NCBI RefSeq assembly: GCF_003353425.1
Contig: NZ_QRAO01000004.1
Coordinates: forward strand, 186,001 to 250,000
Direction: 5' to 3'
Source: Marinirhabdus gelatinilytica
GTDB taxonomy: Bacteria; Bacteroidota; Bacteroidia; Flavobacteriales; Flavobacteriaceae
Length of the DNA stretch: 64,000 bases
Numbering within the stretch: position 1 is the first letter of the stretch; each line of letters begins with the position of its first letter. The position numbers and the translations under genes were made by a program. This document shows positions 46,043 through 55,431 of the stretch, piece by piece. The notes beneath the pieces are model-generated. The model made no database searches. It was not told the DNA's origin and saw only the letters and a list, made by a program, of their open reading frames with translations.

Positions 46043-47281
46043 GTGAATTTCGAATTTTTCATCGCCAAGCGCATTATTGCTGCCAAGGATTATAAAAGTA
46101 GTATTTCAGGGCCAATAATAAAAATTGCCATCACTGCAATTGCATTGGGTATTATTATGATGCTGGTGAGCGTGGCCACGAGTATGGGGCTGCAAAAAAA
46201 GATTCGTGAAAAAGTTTCAGCCTTTAATGGTGATGTAATTATAACCAACTACGATACCAACCAAAGCAACGACTCCCAGATTCCCATAAGCAAAGAACAG
46301 GACTTTTACCCAGATTTCAATCAAGTAGAAGGTATTAAGCACATACAGATTACTGCAGCCAAGGGAGCCGTGATACGTACCCAAGATGACTTTGAAGGTA
46401 TAGTGGTAAAAGGCGTGGGAACCGATTACAACTGGCAATATTTCAAGGATTTCTTGCGCCAGGGACGCCTTCCAAAGTATACTGAAGACAACTTGAACGA
46501 AGAGGTGCTCATCTCAGAATACCTCGCCAAGCGTCTAGGACTAAAACTGAACGACAAAGTAGTGACCTTTTTCCTCCAAGAGGGCAAGAACCAAAAGGCC
46601 CGTAGTCGTGGGTTTGATATCGTGGGAATCTACAACAGTGGATTCCAGCAATTTGACGAACAATACCTCATTGCCGATATTCGGCACATTCAGTTCCTGA
46701 ACAAATGGGAGGACGACCAGATTGGCGCCTTCGAGGTTTTCGTGGACGATTTTGATAGTATCGATGCCGTAGGAGCGCAGGTATACCAAACCATTGGTAG
46801 CGACCTGGATGCTGTGACCATTAGGCAAAAATACGGTTCCATTTTTGAGTGGATCGATCTGTTCGATTTTAACACCTATCTCATCATTGGCATTATGATC
46901 CTGGTGGCGGGCATTAATATGATCACTGCCCTGCTGGTGCTTATTTTAGAACGCACACAAATGATAGGGATCCTAAAAGCCATGGGGAGTAGCGATTGGA
47001 GTGTGCGCAAAGTGTTTTTGTACAACGCTATGTATCTAATTTTGGTAGGCTTGTTTTGGGGAAATGTAATAGGCCTGGGACTGCTCTTGGCACAAAAGTA
47101 TTTTAAGCTCTTTCCGTTAAATCCAGACACCTACTATGTTACCGAAGCCCCAGTATTTTTGGATATTGGCTATATCTTGGCGCTTAACATAGGCACTTTT
47201 GTACTATGCCTTGTTATGCTCATTGTACCCAGTTATATCATTTCAAAGATTTCTCCAGTGAAGGCGATTCGGTTTGAGTAA
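46043..47281 (+). CDS. FtsX-like ABC transporter permease (LolC/LolE-like)
   Basis: The 412-residue protein has one N-terminal span (IAITAIALGIIMMLVSVATS), a large periplasmic domain and three C-terminal spans, with LILERTQMIGILKAMGSSDW and ISPVKAIRFE as MacB/FtsX-type motifs. This is the topology of LolC/LolE, which pass lipoproteins to the periplasmic carrier. I chose GTG at 46043 (NFEFFIAKRIIAAKDYKSS); the open frame before it, back to 45692, is antisense to the NamZ-like gene and not protein-like. Confidence 0.86.
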   Translation: MNFEFFIAKRIIAAKDYKSSISGPIIKIAITAIALGIIMMLVSVATSMGLQKKIREKVSAFNGDVIITNYDTNQSNDSQIPISKEQDFYPDFNQVEGIKHIQITAAKGAVIRTQDDFEGIVVKGVGTDYNWQYFKDFLRQGRLPKYTEDNLNEEVLISEYLAKRLGLKLNDKVVTFFLQEGKNQKARSRGFDIVGIYNSGFQQFDEQYLIADIRHIQFLNKWEDDQIGAFEVFVDDFDSIDAVGAQVYQTIGSDLDAVTIRQKYGSIFEWIDLFDFNTYLIIGIMILVAGINMITALLVLILERTQMIGILKAMGSSDWSVRKVFLYNAMYLILVGLFWGNVIGLGLLLAQKYFKLFPLNPDTYYVTEAPVFLDIGYILALNIGTFVLCLVMLIVPSYIISKISPVKAIRFE

Positions 47282-47286
47282 AACCC

Positions 47287-47317
47287 TTGTACTTCCACAA
47301 GGTTAGTTGTACCTTTG
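47287..47317 (+). promoter_or_regulatory. Promoter of the cystathionine beta-synthase gene
   Basis: TTG (47287-47289) and TACCTTTG (47310-47317) are separated by 20 bases. The ATG lies at 47324, so the message should have a very short or no leader. Confidence 0.65.
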
Positions 47318-47323
47318 CGCCCT

Positions 47324-48682
47324 ATGAAATACGCAAAAAATATCTTAGAGACCATAGGGGATACGCCCTTAGTGAAAATAAATAAGTTGGCCGAAGACAT
47401 CCCCGCCCTCGTCCTTGCCAAGTATGAAACCTTTAACCCAGGGAACTCGGTAAAGGACCGCATGGCCGTACAGATGATCGAGGATGCCGAAGCAGACGGC
47501 CGTCTTAAACCTGGTGGAACCATTATTGAAGGTACTTCCGGAAATACAGGGATGGGATTGGCACTTGCGGCAATCGTGAAAGGCTACAAAATGGTATGCG
47601 TAATAAGCGACAAGCAGAGCAAGGAAAAAATAGATGTTTTAAAGGCCGTGGGTAGCAAGGTGATTGTTTGTCCTACAAATGTAGCGCCCGAAGATCCACG
47701 TAGTTATTACTCAACTTCCAAGCGCTTGGCAGAAGAGACCCCCAACAGTTGGTATGTAAACCAGTATGACAACCCCAGCAATGCCAAGGCACACTACTTG
47801 AGTACAGGTCCTGAAATTTGGGAACAGACCAATGGTAAGGTAACCCACTTTGTAGTAGGCGTTGGTACCGGAGGCACCATTAGCGGGGTAGGGAAGTACC
47901 TAAAAGAACAAAACCCCGACGTAAAAGTTTGGGGAATAGATACCTACGGGAGCGTATTTAAAAAATATCACGAAACGGGTATTTTCGACGAGAACGAGAT
48001 CTACCCCTACATCACCGAAGGGATTGGTGAGGATATCCTTCCCAAAAATGTAGATTTCTCGGTGATCGATGGTTTTACCAAAGTGACCGATAAAGATGCG
48101 GCTATCTATACCCAAAAACTGTCCCGGGAAGAAGGGATGTTCTTGGGGAACTCTGCTGGAGCAGCGATGAAGGGAATCTTGCAGTTAAAGGAACATTTTA
48201 GCAAGGATGATGTGGTGGTGGTGCTTTTCCACGATCACGGAAGCCGCTATGTAGGTAAAATGTACAACGACGAGTGGATGCGCGAGCGCGGTTTTGTAGA
48301 GGACACGGTTACCGTTGCCAGCGACCTCATTAAAAACCATGCAGATAAGCCATTGGTTACCGTACGTACCGAAGAATTGGTAAGCCACGCCATTGAGCGC
48401 ATGAAAACCTATAAAATCTCACAAATCCCCGTGGAAGATACCAACGGATTTGTAGGCGCCCTCGACGAAACCGATTTGCTGCGAAAGTACCTGGACAATA
48501 AAGACGTTGCAAACCTGCCCATAAAGGACGTAATGCATGAGCCATTTCCAATTGTACAAAAAAATACATCTATCGAAGAAGTCTCAAAACTCATCCACAA
48601 GCACAACAATGCTGTTTTGGTAGACTTGGGAGATGGAAAATACCACATTATCACCAAGCACGATGTGATAAGTGCATTGTAG
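47324..48682 (+). CDS. Cystathionine beta-synthase/cysteine synthase with CBS domains
   Basis: A 452-residue fold-type II PLP enzyme. Lys44 in TFNPGNSVKDRMA is the expected PLP lysine, GTSGNTGMGLA binds the phosphate, and VGTGGTISGVGKYL follows. The last 120 residues are two CBS domains (MKTYKISQIPVEDTNGFVG, IKDVMHEPFPIVQKNTS). It condenses serine or a relative with homocysteine or sulfide in sulfur amino-acid metabolism; the CBS pair may sense adenosyl compounds. The TTG at 47315 is part of the promoter, so ATG 47324 is preferred. Confidence 0.88.
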   Translation: MKYAKNILETIGDTPLVKINKLAEDIPALVLAKYETFNPGNSVKDRMAVQMIEDAEADGRLKPGGTIIEGTSGNTGMGLALAAIVKGYKMVCVISDKQSKEKIDVLKAVGSKVIVCPTNVAPEDPRSYYSTSKRLAEETPNSWYVNQYDNPSNAKAHYLSTGPEIWEQTNGKVTHFVVGVGTGGTISGVGKYLKEQNPDVKVWGIDTYGSVFKKYHETGIFDENEIYPYITEGIGEDILPKNVDFSVIDGFTKVTDKDAAIYTQKLSREEGMFLGNSAGAAMKGILQLKEHFSKDDVVVVLFHDHGSRYVGKMYNDEWMRERGFVEDTVTVASDLIKNHADKPLVTVRTEELVSHAIERMKTYKISQIPVEDTNGFVGALDETDLLRKYLDNKDVANLPIKDVMHEPFPIVQKNTSIEEVSKLIHKHNNAVLVDLGDGKYHIITKHDVISAL

Positions 48683-48732
48683 GGTTTTACTATTTTGTTC
48701 TGAAATTTAAGCCTATAGCTAGAAGTGATGCC

Positions 48733-48762
48733 TTTTGTTTTTGGCTAATTTTTCTATATTTG
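48733..48762 (+). promoter_or_regulatory. Promoter of the DUF2851 gene
   Basis: TTTTG (48733-48737) and TATATTTG (48755-48762) with 17 bases between, 46 bases before the ATG. Confidence 0.7.
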
Positions 48763-48808
48763 AAGTGCTGGAAATCTTTCAGTTACAGCTCCCCGCTTTT
48801 TTGTTACT

Positions 48809-50080
48809 ATGAAAGAAGACTTTCTACATTATGTATGGAAGTATCAAAAAATCGACACGCTACATTTGGCCACGGTAACCGGTGAAACAGTGCTCGTGAT
48901 ACATCCAGGGCAGCATAATTATAATTCGGGACCAGATTTTTTCAACGCACAGGTCAAGATAGATGGGCAGCTTTGGGCAGGCAATGTTGAGATTCATCTG
49001 AAATCCAGTGATTGGTACGCCCACGGCCACGAGGCAGACCCTGCCTATGACAATACCATCCTTCACGTGGTCTGGGAACACGATACCGAGGTGTATAGCA
49101 AAAATCAAAAGCCCATTGATACATTGGAGTTGAAGGATGTAGTGGACAATTCGGCATTAAAAAAATACAGATATCTTTTTTCAGCACAACAACGGTGGAT
49201 AAATTGTGAGAGGCAATATAGCTCTGTAGATCCATTCGTTCTCCAAAACTGGCTGGAACGCCTATACTTGGAAAGGCTTCAGCAAAAATCCGAAGTTATC
49301 CTCAAACTTTTGGAACAGAACAACAACCATTGGGAAGCGGTGTTGTTTCAGATGCTCGCAAAAAATTTCGGTTTAAAGGTGAATGGCGAATCGTTCTTCA
49401 GCATTGCCAGTTCGGTACCCTTTTCAATAGTGCAAAAATGCAGGTATATCCTAGAGGACTTGGAAGCATTACTGTATGGACAAGCTGGTTTGTTGCCCGA
49501 ACCCACTACCGATGCTTACGTAGCTAATCTTCAGCAAAAATATACGTATCTGGCACACAAGTTCAAGTTGGACAACAGTACCGTGATTGCCCCAAAATTT
49601 TTCAGGCTTCGGCCGCCCAACTTTCCTACCATTCGCTTATCGCAATTGGCAATGCTCTACCATGGGAATACACATTTATTTTCAGCAATTATAGAGGCAG
49701 GCACCAAAGAAACCTTTTACGGGATATTGCGATGCAAGGCGTCCAGCTATTGGGATACGCATTACAATTTTGGGGTGGAGGGTTCAAAAAGAGCAAAAAA
49801 ACTCACCAACAATTTTATGGACCTGTTGCTCATAAACACCATCTTGCCGATTAAATTCTGCTATGCGCAGGGTATGGGGAAAGATATTTCAGAAACACTT
49901 CTACAGCTTACTGCTTCTGTACAAAAGGAAGAGAACACTATTGTGAAGCGGTTCAACAAACTGAAACCCATGGCCAACAATGCAATGGACAGCCAAGCCC
50001 TGTTACAGCTCAAAAAGTATTATTGTGACCAAAATAAATGCTTGGATTGTGCTGTGGGCAACTCCATCTTAAAAAATTGA
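48809..50080 (+). CDS. DUF2851 family protein
   Basis: The 423-residue soluble protein starts MKEDFLHYVWKYQKID and contains VIHPGQHNYNSGPDFFNA and WAGNVEIHLKSSDWYAHGH, the conserved block of DUF2851. A C-terminal CDQNKCLDCAVGNSIL could bind metal. This block (G-P-D-F, N-V-E-I-H, D-W-x-x-H-x-H) looks like a nuclease-type acidic/His centre, but the function is unknown. The family is largely limited to Bacteroidota and relatives. Two small genes for a PspC-like and a channel protein follow. Confidence 0.82.
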   Translation: MKEDFLHYVWKYQKIDTLHLATVTGETVLVIHPGQHNYNSGPDFFNAQVKIDGQLWAGNVEIHLKSSDWYAHGHEADPAYDNTILHVVWEHDTEVYSKNQKPIDTLELKDVVDNSALKKYRYLFSAQQRWINCERQYSSVDPFVLQNWLERLYLERLQQKSEVILKLLEQNNNHWEAVLFQMLAKNFGLKVNGESFFSIASSVPFSIVQKCRYILEDLEALLYGQAGLLPEPTTDAYVANLQQKYTYLAHKFKLDNSTVIAPKFFRLRPPNFPTIRLSQLAMLYHGNTHLFSAIIEAGTKETFYGILRCKASSYWDTHYNFGVEGSKRAKKLTNNFMDLLLINTILPIKFCYAQGMGKDISETLLQLTASVQKEENTIVKRFNKLKPMANNAMDSQALLQLKKYYCDQNKCLDCAVGNSILKN

Positions 50081-50117
50081 ATGTTCTTACTACACATAAA
50101 TTGCTTAATTTGCAACT

Positions 50118-50348
50118 ATGCTGAAGCTGGTCTATACATTAAGGCATTATTTTGAAAAACACGGATTTTACGTTTCCTCACGTCTGGCCGACAGGCTTGG
50201 GATGCGGGTGAAGAGCGTTCGGTTGTTTTTCATATATGTTTCTTTTGCAACCCTTGGAGTTTGGTTTGCCGTATACTTGACCCTTGCTTTTTGGCTAAAA
50301 TTGAAAGATTTAATCTATACCAAAAGAACCTCGGTATTCGACTTATGA
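50118..50348 (+). CDS. PspC-domain small membrane protein
   Basis: The 76-residue protein has a soluble N-terminus (FYVSSRLADRLGMRVKSVRL) and one hydrophobic span (FFIYVSFATLGVWFAVYLTLAFWL), the PspC fold. In proteobacteria PspC senses envelope stress; this short form is of unknown role. The TGA overlaps the ATG of the channel gene (ATGA), suggesting coupling. Confidence 0.75.
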   Translation: MLKLVYTLRHYFEKHGFYVSSRLADRLGMRVKSVRLFFIYVSFATLGVWFAVYLTLAFWLKLKDLIYTKRTSVFDL

Positions 50349-51355
50349 GAAGGATATTCAACTCAAAACTAACCTTTGCCCTTTTCCTGCTCATTGTGGT
50401 GTTTTCAATTGGGGTTTTCGGTTATAAGTTATTGTCTGGCTATACATGGGTGGATGCGTTCTATATGACGGTTATTACCATAACCACCGTGGGTTACGGA
50501 ACACTGAAAGTACTTACCCCGGCTGAAAAGATTTTCACTTCTATATTGATACTTTCCAGTATTTTTATTGTGGGATATGCCATTAGCGTTATTACCGAAT
50601 ATTTATTGAGCAAGAACAACATAGGGAATTTTAAAAGAAAAAAAGTGAAACACGAAATAGACCTGATAAAAGATCACGTAATAGTGTGCGGCTATGGCCG
50701 AAACGGCAGGCAGGCCGTTTTAAAGTTGGAAGCTTACAATAAGGAATATGTGGTCATAGAATTGGATGAGGATGTTGTGGAGCACGAATTGGAAGACGGT
50801 AAGTTGTTTGTGGAAGGCAATGCAGTAGAGGACGAGGTTCTCCTGCAAGCAGGCCTTGAAAGAGCAAGTACATTGATTTGCGCACTGCCAAGCGATGCAG
50901 ATAACCTCTTCGTGGTGCTCTCGGCAAGACAACTCAATAAGGGATTAAAGATAATAAGCCGTGCAACCGAGGAGACCAGTTTCCAAAAGCTGAAACTAGC
51001 GGGGGCCGATAACGTGATACTTCCTGATAAAATTGGGGGAGATCATATGGCAAATCTCGTAGTGACGCCGGACTTGGTGGAATTTTTGGATAACCTATCG
51101 GTTTCTGGAAATGCAGATAGTATAAATGTAGAGCAAATCCCTTTTGAGAAAGTATGCTCCAACGGGAAAGAACTGGCCATCCACCAATTGGATATCCGCA
51201 AAAAAACGGGTTGTAGTATTATTGGTTATAAAAAGCCCAATGGAGACTATGTTGTAAACCCCGAGCCCTCATTGGTAGTACGAAAAGATTCAAAATTGAT
51301 ATTGATAGGACGCCCGGAACAAATTGAAAGTCTCAAGAATTTATACGATGTTTAA
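50345..51355 (+). CDS. Two-span potassium channel with RCK (TrkA-N) domain
   Basis: The 336-residue protein has two membrane helices around the pore loop VITITTVGYGTLK, which holds the TVGYG selectivity filter. A cytoplasmic RCK domain follows (HVIVCGYGRNGRQAVLKL, GDAVEDEV-type GNAVEDEVL) and then a TrkA-C-like part ending in LILIGRPEQIESL. It should conduct potassium under control of a nucleotide or ion bound to the RCK ring. I chose ATG 50345; frames open upstream overlap the PspC gene. Confidence 0.9.
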   Translation: MRRIFNSKLTFALFLLIVVFSIGVFGYKLLSGYTWVDAFYMTVITITTVGYGTLKVLTPAEKIFTSILILSSIFIVGYAISVITEYLLSKNNIGNFKRKKVKHEIDLIKDHVIVCGYGRNGRQAVLKLEAYNKEYVVIELDEDVVEHELEDGKLFVEGNAVEDEVLLQAGLERASTLICALPSDADNLFVVLSARQLNKGLKIISRATEETSFQKLKLAGADNVILPDKIGGDHMANLVVTPDLVEFLDNLSVSGNADSINVEQIPFEKVCSNGKELAIHQLDIRKKTGCSIIGYKKPNGDYVVNPEPSLVVRKDSKLILIGRPEQIESLKNLYDV

Positions 51356-51451
51356 GAAAAGGTTAACTTTTTAACGGCTAAAATTTGAAAGCTGCCATTT
51401 TTTTTAGCATCTTGCTCCTTTGTAAATTTTAAACTCATCAAAAACCAAATT

Positions 51452-53143
51452 ATGAAGAAATTTCTTCTCTGCCTATTTACAATTCTAACCCCCTTATTAA
51501 CATTTGCACAAGAGACCGAAGAAGTAGGTCTCGATCAAAAGATAGACCAGGCATTTGCGCCTATTTCAGATTTTTTCTCTGCCATAATATTTTTTGAGGT
51601 AGCTCCCAATACGCCTTTTGTGATCGTTTTGCTGGTAGGAAGTGCCGCGTTTTTTACCCTGTATTTTGGTTTTCCCAACATCCGTTTTTTCGGAAAAGCC
51701 ATTAATACCGTTCGTGGAAAATATGAGGATATTGAGAAGTATGGAGCAAAAGAGCTTTATGGAGAGGGCGGTATTGCCCAAGGACAGGATATGACAAAGG
51801 TGGACAGTTTAGATAAACACCTTGAAACAGTTGACGAATTAGCAGTAGATGGCGATATAGTAGACACCATTCGAGACGAAAGTAGCGACGGGGAAGTGTC
51901 CCACTTCCAGGCGTTAGCTACAGCGGTATCTGGAACGGTAGGTAATGGAAATATTGCAGGAGTCGCCTTGGCTATTGCATTGGGAGGTCCCGGAGCCACT
52001 TTCTGGATGATTGTGTGTGGCTTGTTAGGGATGAGTACAAAATTCGTGGAGTGTACCCTTGGAGTCCAATATAGAGATGTAGGGCCCGACGGAACCGTGT
52101 ACGGAGGTCCTATGTACTATTTAAGCAAGGGTCTCAAAGAAAGAGGTTTTAAGACACTCGGTAAAATTGCAGCAGCACTCTTTGCTGTTTTTTGTATTGG
52201 AGGTTCTTTTGGTGGAGGTAACGCAGCCCAAAGTAACCAAGCAACAATCGTGATCAAAGAAATGTTTAACTGGGAAAGTACAGCTGCAGGAGCTATTGTA
52301 GGTGTGGTGCTGGCTATCTTGGTTGGAATAATCATTATTGGTGGTATTAAGCGTATTGCTTCTGTAACCGAAAAGGTAGTGCCACTTATGGCAGTATTAT
52401 ACATTCTTTGTTGTTTGTTTATCATATTCAGCAATTTTTCATTGATAGATGATGCAATAGGTCTTATCGTACAAGAAGCCTTTAACCCAACCGCAATTGG
52501 TGTTGGTAGTGTAATAGGTGTTTTATTGGTAGGGTTTAAAAGAGCAGCGTTTTCCAACGAGGCAGGGGCAGGTTCGGCATCTATTGCCCACTCTGCAGTA
52601 AAAACCAAATATTCAGCCTCTGAAGGATTAGTTGCACTGTTGGAGCCTTTTATCGATACCGTAGTGATTTGTACAATGACGGCCCTTGTAATTATTATAT
52701 TCAACTTTGGAGGGTATTTCAATTACGGTGGCGATGGTACTGGTGCCGTGTTTATCGATGGAATGTCCTATGAAGGTGCAGGTATCACTTCCATGGCATT
52801 TGCAAAATACATCCCATACTCAGATGTGTTTCTTACCATTGCGGTAGTATTGTTCGCAGTATCTACTATGATTTCTTGGTCCTATTACGGCCTACAGTCG
52901 TGGAAATATCTATTTGGGAGAGGGAAAGCGGCTGATATGACGTATAAACTATTGTTCCTAACATTTGTTGTAATTGGTGCTGCAGCGAGTATGAAATCTA
53001 TTTGGGACTTTTCGGATGCAATGATATTTGCTATGGTATTCCCTAATATGATTGGATTGTACTTCCTCTTCCCGGTTGTGAAAAAGCAATTGAACCGTTA
53101 CTTGGACGCCATAAAAATGAAACGTAACGCTGTAGAGGAATAA
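51452..53143 (+). CDS. Alanine/glycine:cation symporter (AGCS family)
   Basis: The 563-residue protein has a cleavable-looking signal peptide (FTILTPLLTFAQ) before about ten spans. SGTVGNGNIAGVALAIALGG, GLLGMSTKFVECTLGVQYRD and FSNEAGAGSASIAHSA are AGCS signatures. It takes up alanine or glycine with sodium or protons. About 50 charged residues between the first spans (KYEDIEKYGAKELYGEGG to RDESSDGEVSHFQAL) form an insertion not found in short bacterial AGCS proteins but common, as far as I know, in Bacteroidota forms. Confidence 0.9.
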   Translation: MKKFLLCLFTILTPLLTFAQETEEVGLDQKIDQAFAPISDFFSAIIFFEVAPNTPFVIVLLVGSAAFFTLYFGFPNIRFFGKAINTVRGKYEDIEKYGAKELYGEGGIAQGQDMTKVDSLDKHLETVDELAVDGDIVDTIRDESSDGEVSHFQALATAVSGTVGNGNIAGVALAIALGGPGATFWMIVCGLLGMSTKFVECTLGVQYRDVGPDGTVYGGPMYYLSKGLKERGFKTLGKIAAALFAVFCIGGSFGGGNAAQSNQATIVIKEMFNWESTAAGAIVGVVLAILVGIIIIGGIKRIASVTEKVVPLMAVLYILCCLFIIFSNFSLIDDAIGLIVQEAFNPTAIGVGSVIGVLLVGFKRAAFSNEAGAGSASIAHSAVKTKYSASEGLVALLEPFIDTVVICTMTALVIIIFNFGGYFNYGGDGTGAVFIDGMSYEGAGITSMAFAKYIPYSDVFLTIAVVLFAVSTMISWSYYGLQSWKYLFGRGKAADMTYKLLFLTFVVIGAAASMKSIWDFSDAMIFAMVFPNMIGLYFLFPVVKKQLNRYLDAIKMKRNAVEE

Positions 53144-53188
53144 GCGAAAAAACTAACTCCCCTTTTATTAAATTTTAAAAGGAGAGAT

Positions 53189-54082
53189 ATGTTTAAAAAT
53201 AACCTAAAGAAATCCTACCTAAACATTGCCAAGAGCGATCAGGGTGGGATTTTACTTTTAACAGCGCTCATACTACTATTGCTGGGAGTGTATTTTTTTG
53301 TTGAAATTGAGACTGAAGAGCATCTGGATATTTCCTCAACCGAAATACTACTGGGACAACGACAAATAGTTTCCCTCCAACAAGCCGAAATAGAGCGAAG
53401 AAAACCGAAACTATACCCCTTCAACCCAAATTTCATAACCGATTACAAATCCTATACCCTCGGGATGCCTACCGAAGCTTACGATAAGCTGAAAGCATTT
53501 AGGGAAAAGGACAAGTGGATAAACAGTGTTTCAGATTTCCAAAGAGTAACCGGTGTTTCAGATGTTTGGCTGGATAGTATTTCGCCCTATTTTAAATTCC
53601 CGGAATGGGTAACGAACCCAAAGCCAAAATTCAGTAAAAATTCAAATTATATAGATTTCAATAAGGAGAGGCCCTATGCCCAAAAAATAGACCTGAATAC
53701 TGCAACACCTGAACAACTCCAAAAAGTATCTGGGATAGGGGAGGCATTGAGCCAGCGTATCGTTAACTATAGGGGCAAGCTGGGCGGTTTTACCAGCGAT
53801 GTGCAACTGGGCGAGGTTTATGGGCTCTCCTCACAAGTGGTGGAAAGGACCAAAAATCTTTTCACGGTAAAAACACCCAAGCATATCGACAAGATCAACA
53901 TAAATACCGCAACCGCATCAGATTTGTCCACCATTCCTGGGATTGGTTTTGAGATGGCAAAAAAGATATGGGAATTCGTAAAACTACGCGAGGGGATAGC
54001 CGCTCTTTCCGAACTGGAAAAAATTGACGGAATCTCAGCCAACAAAATAAAGCGATTTCAACTATATTTGTCTGTTGAATAA
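53189..54082 (+). CDS. Helix-hairpin-helix (ComEA-like) membrane-anchored protein
   Basis: The 297-residue protein has one N-terminal span (GILLLTALILLLLGVYFFV) and an exported part with two clear HhH motifs (TATPEQLQKVSGIGEALSQR, TATASDLSTIPGIGFEMAKK) and weaker ones before (AYDKLKAFREKDKW) and after (LEKIDGISANKIKRF). ComEA-type HhH proteins bind DNA at the cell surface during uptake; whether this longer version does so is inference. It follows the symporter gene by 45 bases. Confidence 0.82.
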   Translation: MFKNNLKKSYLNIAKSDQGGILLLTALILLLLGVYFFVEIETEEHLDISSTEILLGQRQIVSLQQAEIERRKPKLYPFNPNFITDYKSYTLGMPTEAYDKLKAFREKDKWINSVSDFQRVTGVSDVWLDSISPYFKFPEWVTNPKPKFSKNSNYIDFNKERPYAQKIDLNTATPEQLQKVSGIGEALSQRIVNYRGKLGGFTSDVQLGEVYGLSSQVVERTKNLFTVKTPKHIDKININTATASDLSTIPGIGFEMAKKIWEFVKLREGIAALSELEKIDGISANKIKRFQLYLSVE

Positions 54083-54205
54083 TTCTATTCCTTAACAAGT
54101 AACGCTAACCTAAGCCATAGTTCTAGGATTATTTTACTTTAAAATATAAACAAACGTAACCTAGCTTCACATGTTTGGGCAGGTTATAATATCCCAAATA
54201 GCACA

Positions 54206-55369
54206 ATGAGCGTATATTTTACCGAAGAGCACGATTTTTTCAGAAAGAGTTTTCAGGATTTCCTTCAAAAGGAAGTGGTTCCCCATATCGAAAAGTGGGA
54301 AGAGACTGGCCATATAGAACGTTTTATATGGGAAAAATTTGGTGAGATGGGCTATTTTGGTATCAACTACCCAGAGCAATACGGTGGGATGGACCTGGAT
54401 TTATTTTATACCGTTATCTTTTTGGAAGAACTCCAAAAGGTACAGTCCGGTGGATTTGCAGCCGCAATGTGGGCCCACGCATACCTTGCAATGACACACC
54501 TTAACAAAGAAGGCAACCATGAACAAAAGGAAAAATACCTTGCACCCAGCATCACCGGTGAGAAAATAGGATGCCTTTGCATCACCGAACCCTTTGGGGG
54601 AAGCGATGTCTCTGGGATGCGAAGTACTGCAGTAAAAAAAGGTGACAAGTATATTATCAATGGATCCAAAACATTTATCACAAACGGCGTGTACAGTGAC
54701 TATTTAATAGTGGCCGCCAAGACCGCCCCAGAGCTCGGGAACAAAGGAATAAGTATTTTTGTTATAGATAGGGATGCTCCCGGTGTTTCTGCCACTAAGC
54801 TGGATAAATTAGGATGGAGGGCAAGCGATACGGGTGAGATCGCTTTTGATAATGTAGAAATCCCAGCCGAAAATCTAATGGGCGAAGAAAACAAAGGCTT
54901 TCCCTACATCATGCAACACTTCGCCCTGGAACGGCTCATTATGGGCATTAATGCCCACGCCCGAAGCGAATGGGCGTTGGACTACACTATCGAGTATATG
55001 AAAGAGCGTGTAGCCTTTGGTAAATCAATTTCAAAATTCCAGGCATTGAGACACAAGGTAGCCCAAATGGCTGCTGAAGTAGAAGTGTGCAAAACTTTCA
55101 ATTACGTAACGGCACAACGCCTGGATCAAGGCGAATATGTAGTGAAAGAAGCTACCATGTCCAAATTGATCTCTACCAAAATGGCCGATGAGGTAGCCTA
55201 TGACTGCCTTCAAATGTTGGGAGGTTATGGTTACATGGAAGAATACCCACTAGCTCGTAACTTGCGTGATAGCAGGTTGGGTCCCATAGGTGGCGGAACT
55301 TCAGAAATACTGCGAGAGATTATCGCCAAGATGGTCATTGAGGGGAAAAACTATAAGCCCGCAACCTAG
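54206..55369 (+). CDS. Acyl-CoA dehydrogenase
   Basis: The 387-residue flavoenzyme has CITEPFGGSDVSGMRSTA and ITNGVYSDYLIVAAK, and the C-terminal MLGGYGYMEEYPLARNLRDS. At the site where short- and medium-chain enzymes keep the catalytic glutamate the sequence is PIGGGTSEI, so the base must be elsewhere: Glu242 in HFALERLIMGI corresponds to the catalytic residue of long-chain and isovaleryl-CoA dehydrogenases. It oxidises an acyl-CoA to the enoyl-CoA; chain preference is not known. It has no beta-oxidation neighbours here. Confidence 0.92.
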   Translation: MSVYFTEEHDFFRKSFQDFLQKEVVPHIEKWEETGHIERFIWEKFGEMGYFGINYPEQYGGMDLDLFYTVIFLEELQKVQSGGFAAAMWAHAYLAMTHLNKEGNHEQKEKYLAPSITGEKIGCLCITEPFGGSDVSGMRSTAVKKGDKYIINGSKTFITNGVYSDYLIVAAKTAPELGNKGISIFVIDRDAPGVSATKLDKLGWRASDTGEIAFDNVEIPAENLMGEENKGFPYIMQHFALERLIMGINAHARSEWALDYTIEYMKERVAFGKSISKFQALRHKVAQMAAEVEVCKTFNYVTAQRLDQGEYVVKEATMSKLISTKMADEVAYDCLQMLGGYGYMEEYPLARNLRDSRLGPIGGGTSEILREIIAKMVIEGKNYKPAT

Positions 55370-55431
55370 TAGGGGAAGTCTTAACCTGGCTCGATTCATG
55401 CATTAACTTTGTACATAAAAGTAGCGATTCT

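Noticed and set aside
52117-52722. 201-residue minus-strand ORF inside the AGCS symporter gene
   Set aside because: It is the antisense of a strongly recognisable symporter with many Gly/Ala/Ile codons, which keeps the reverse frame open; no motif of its own.
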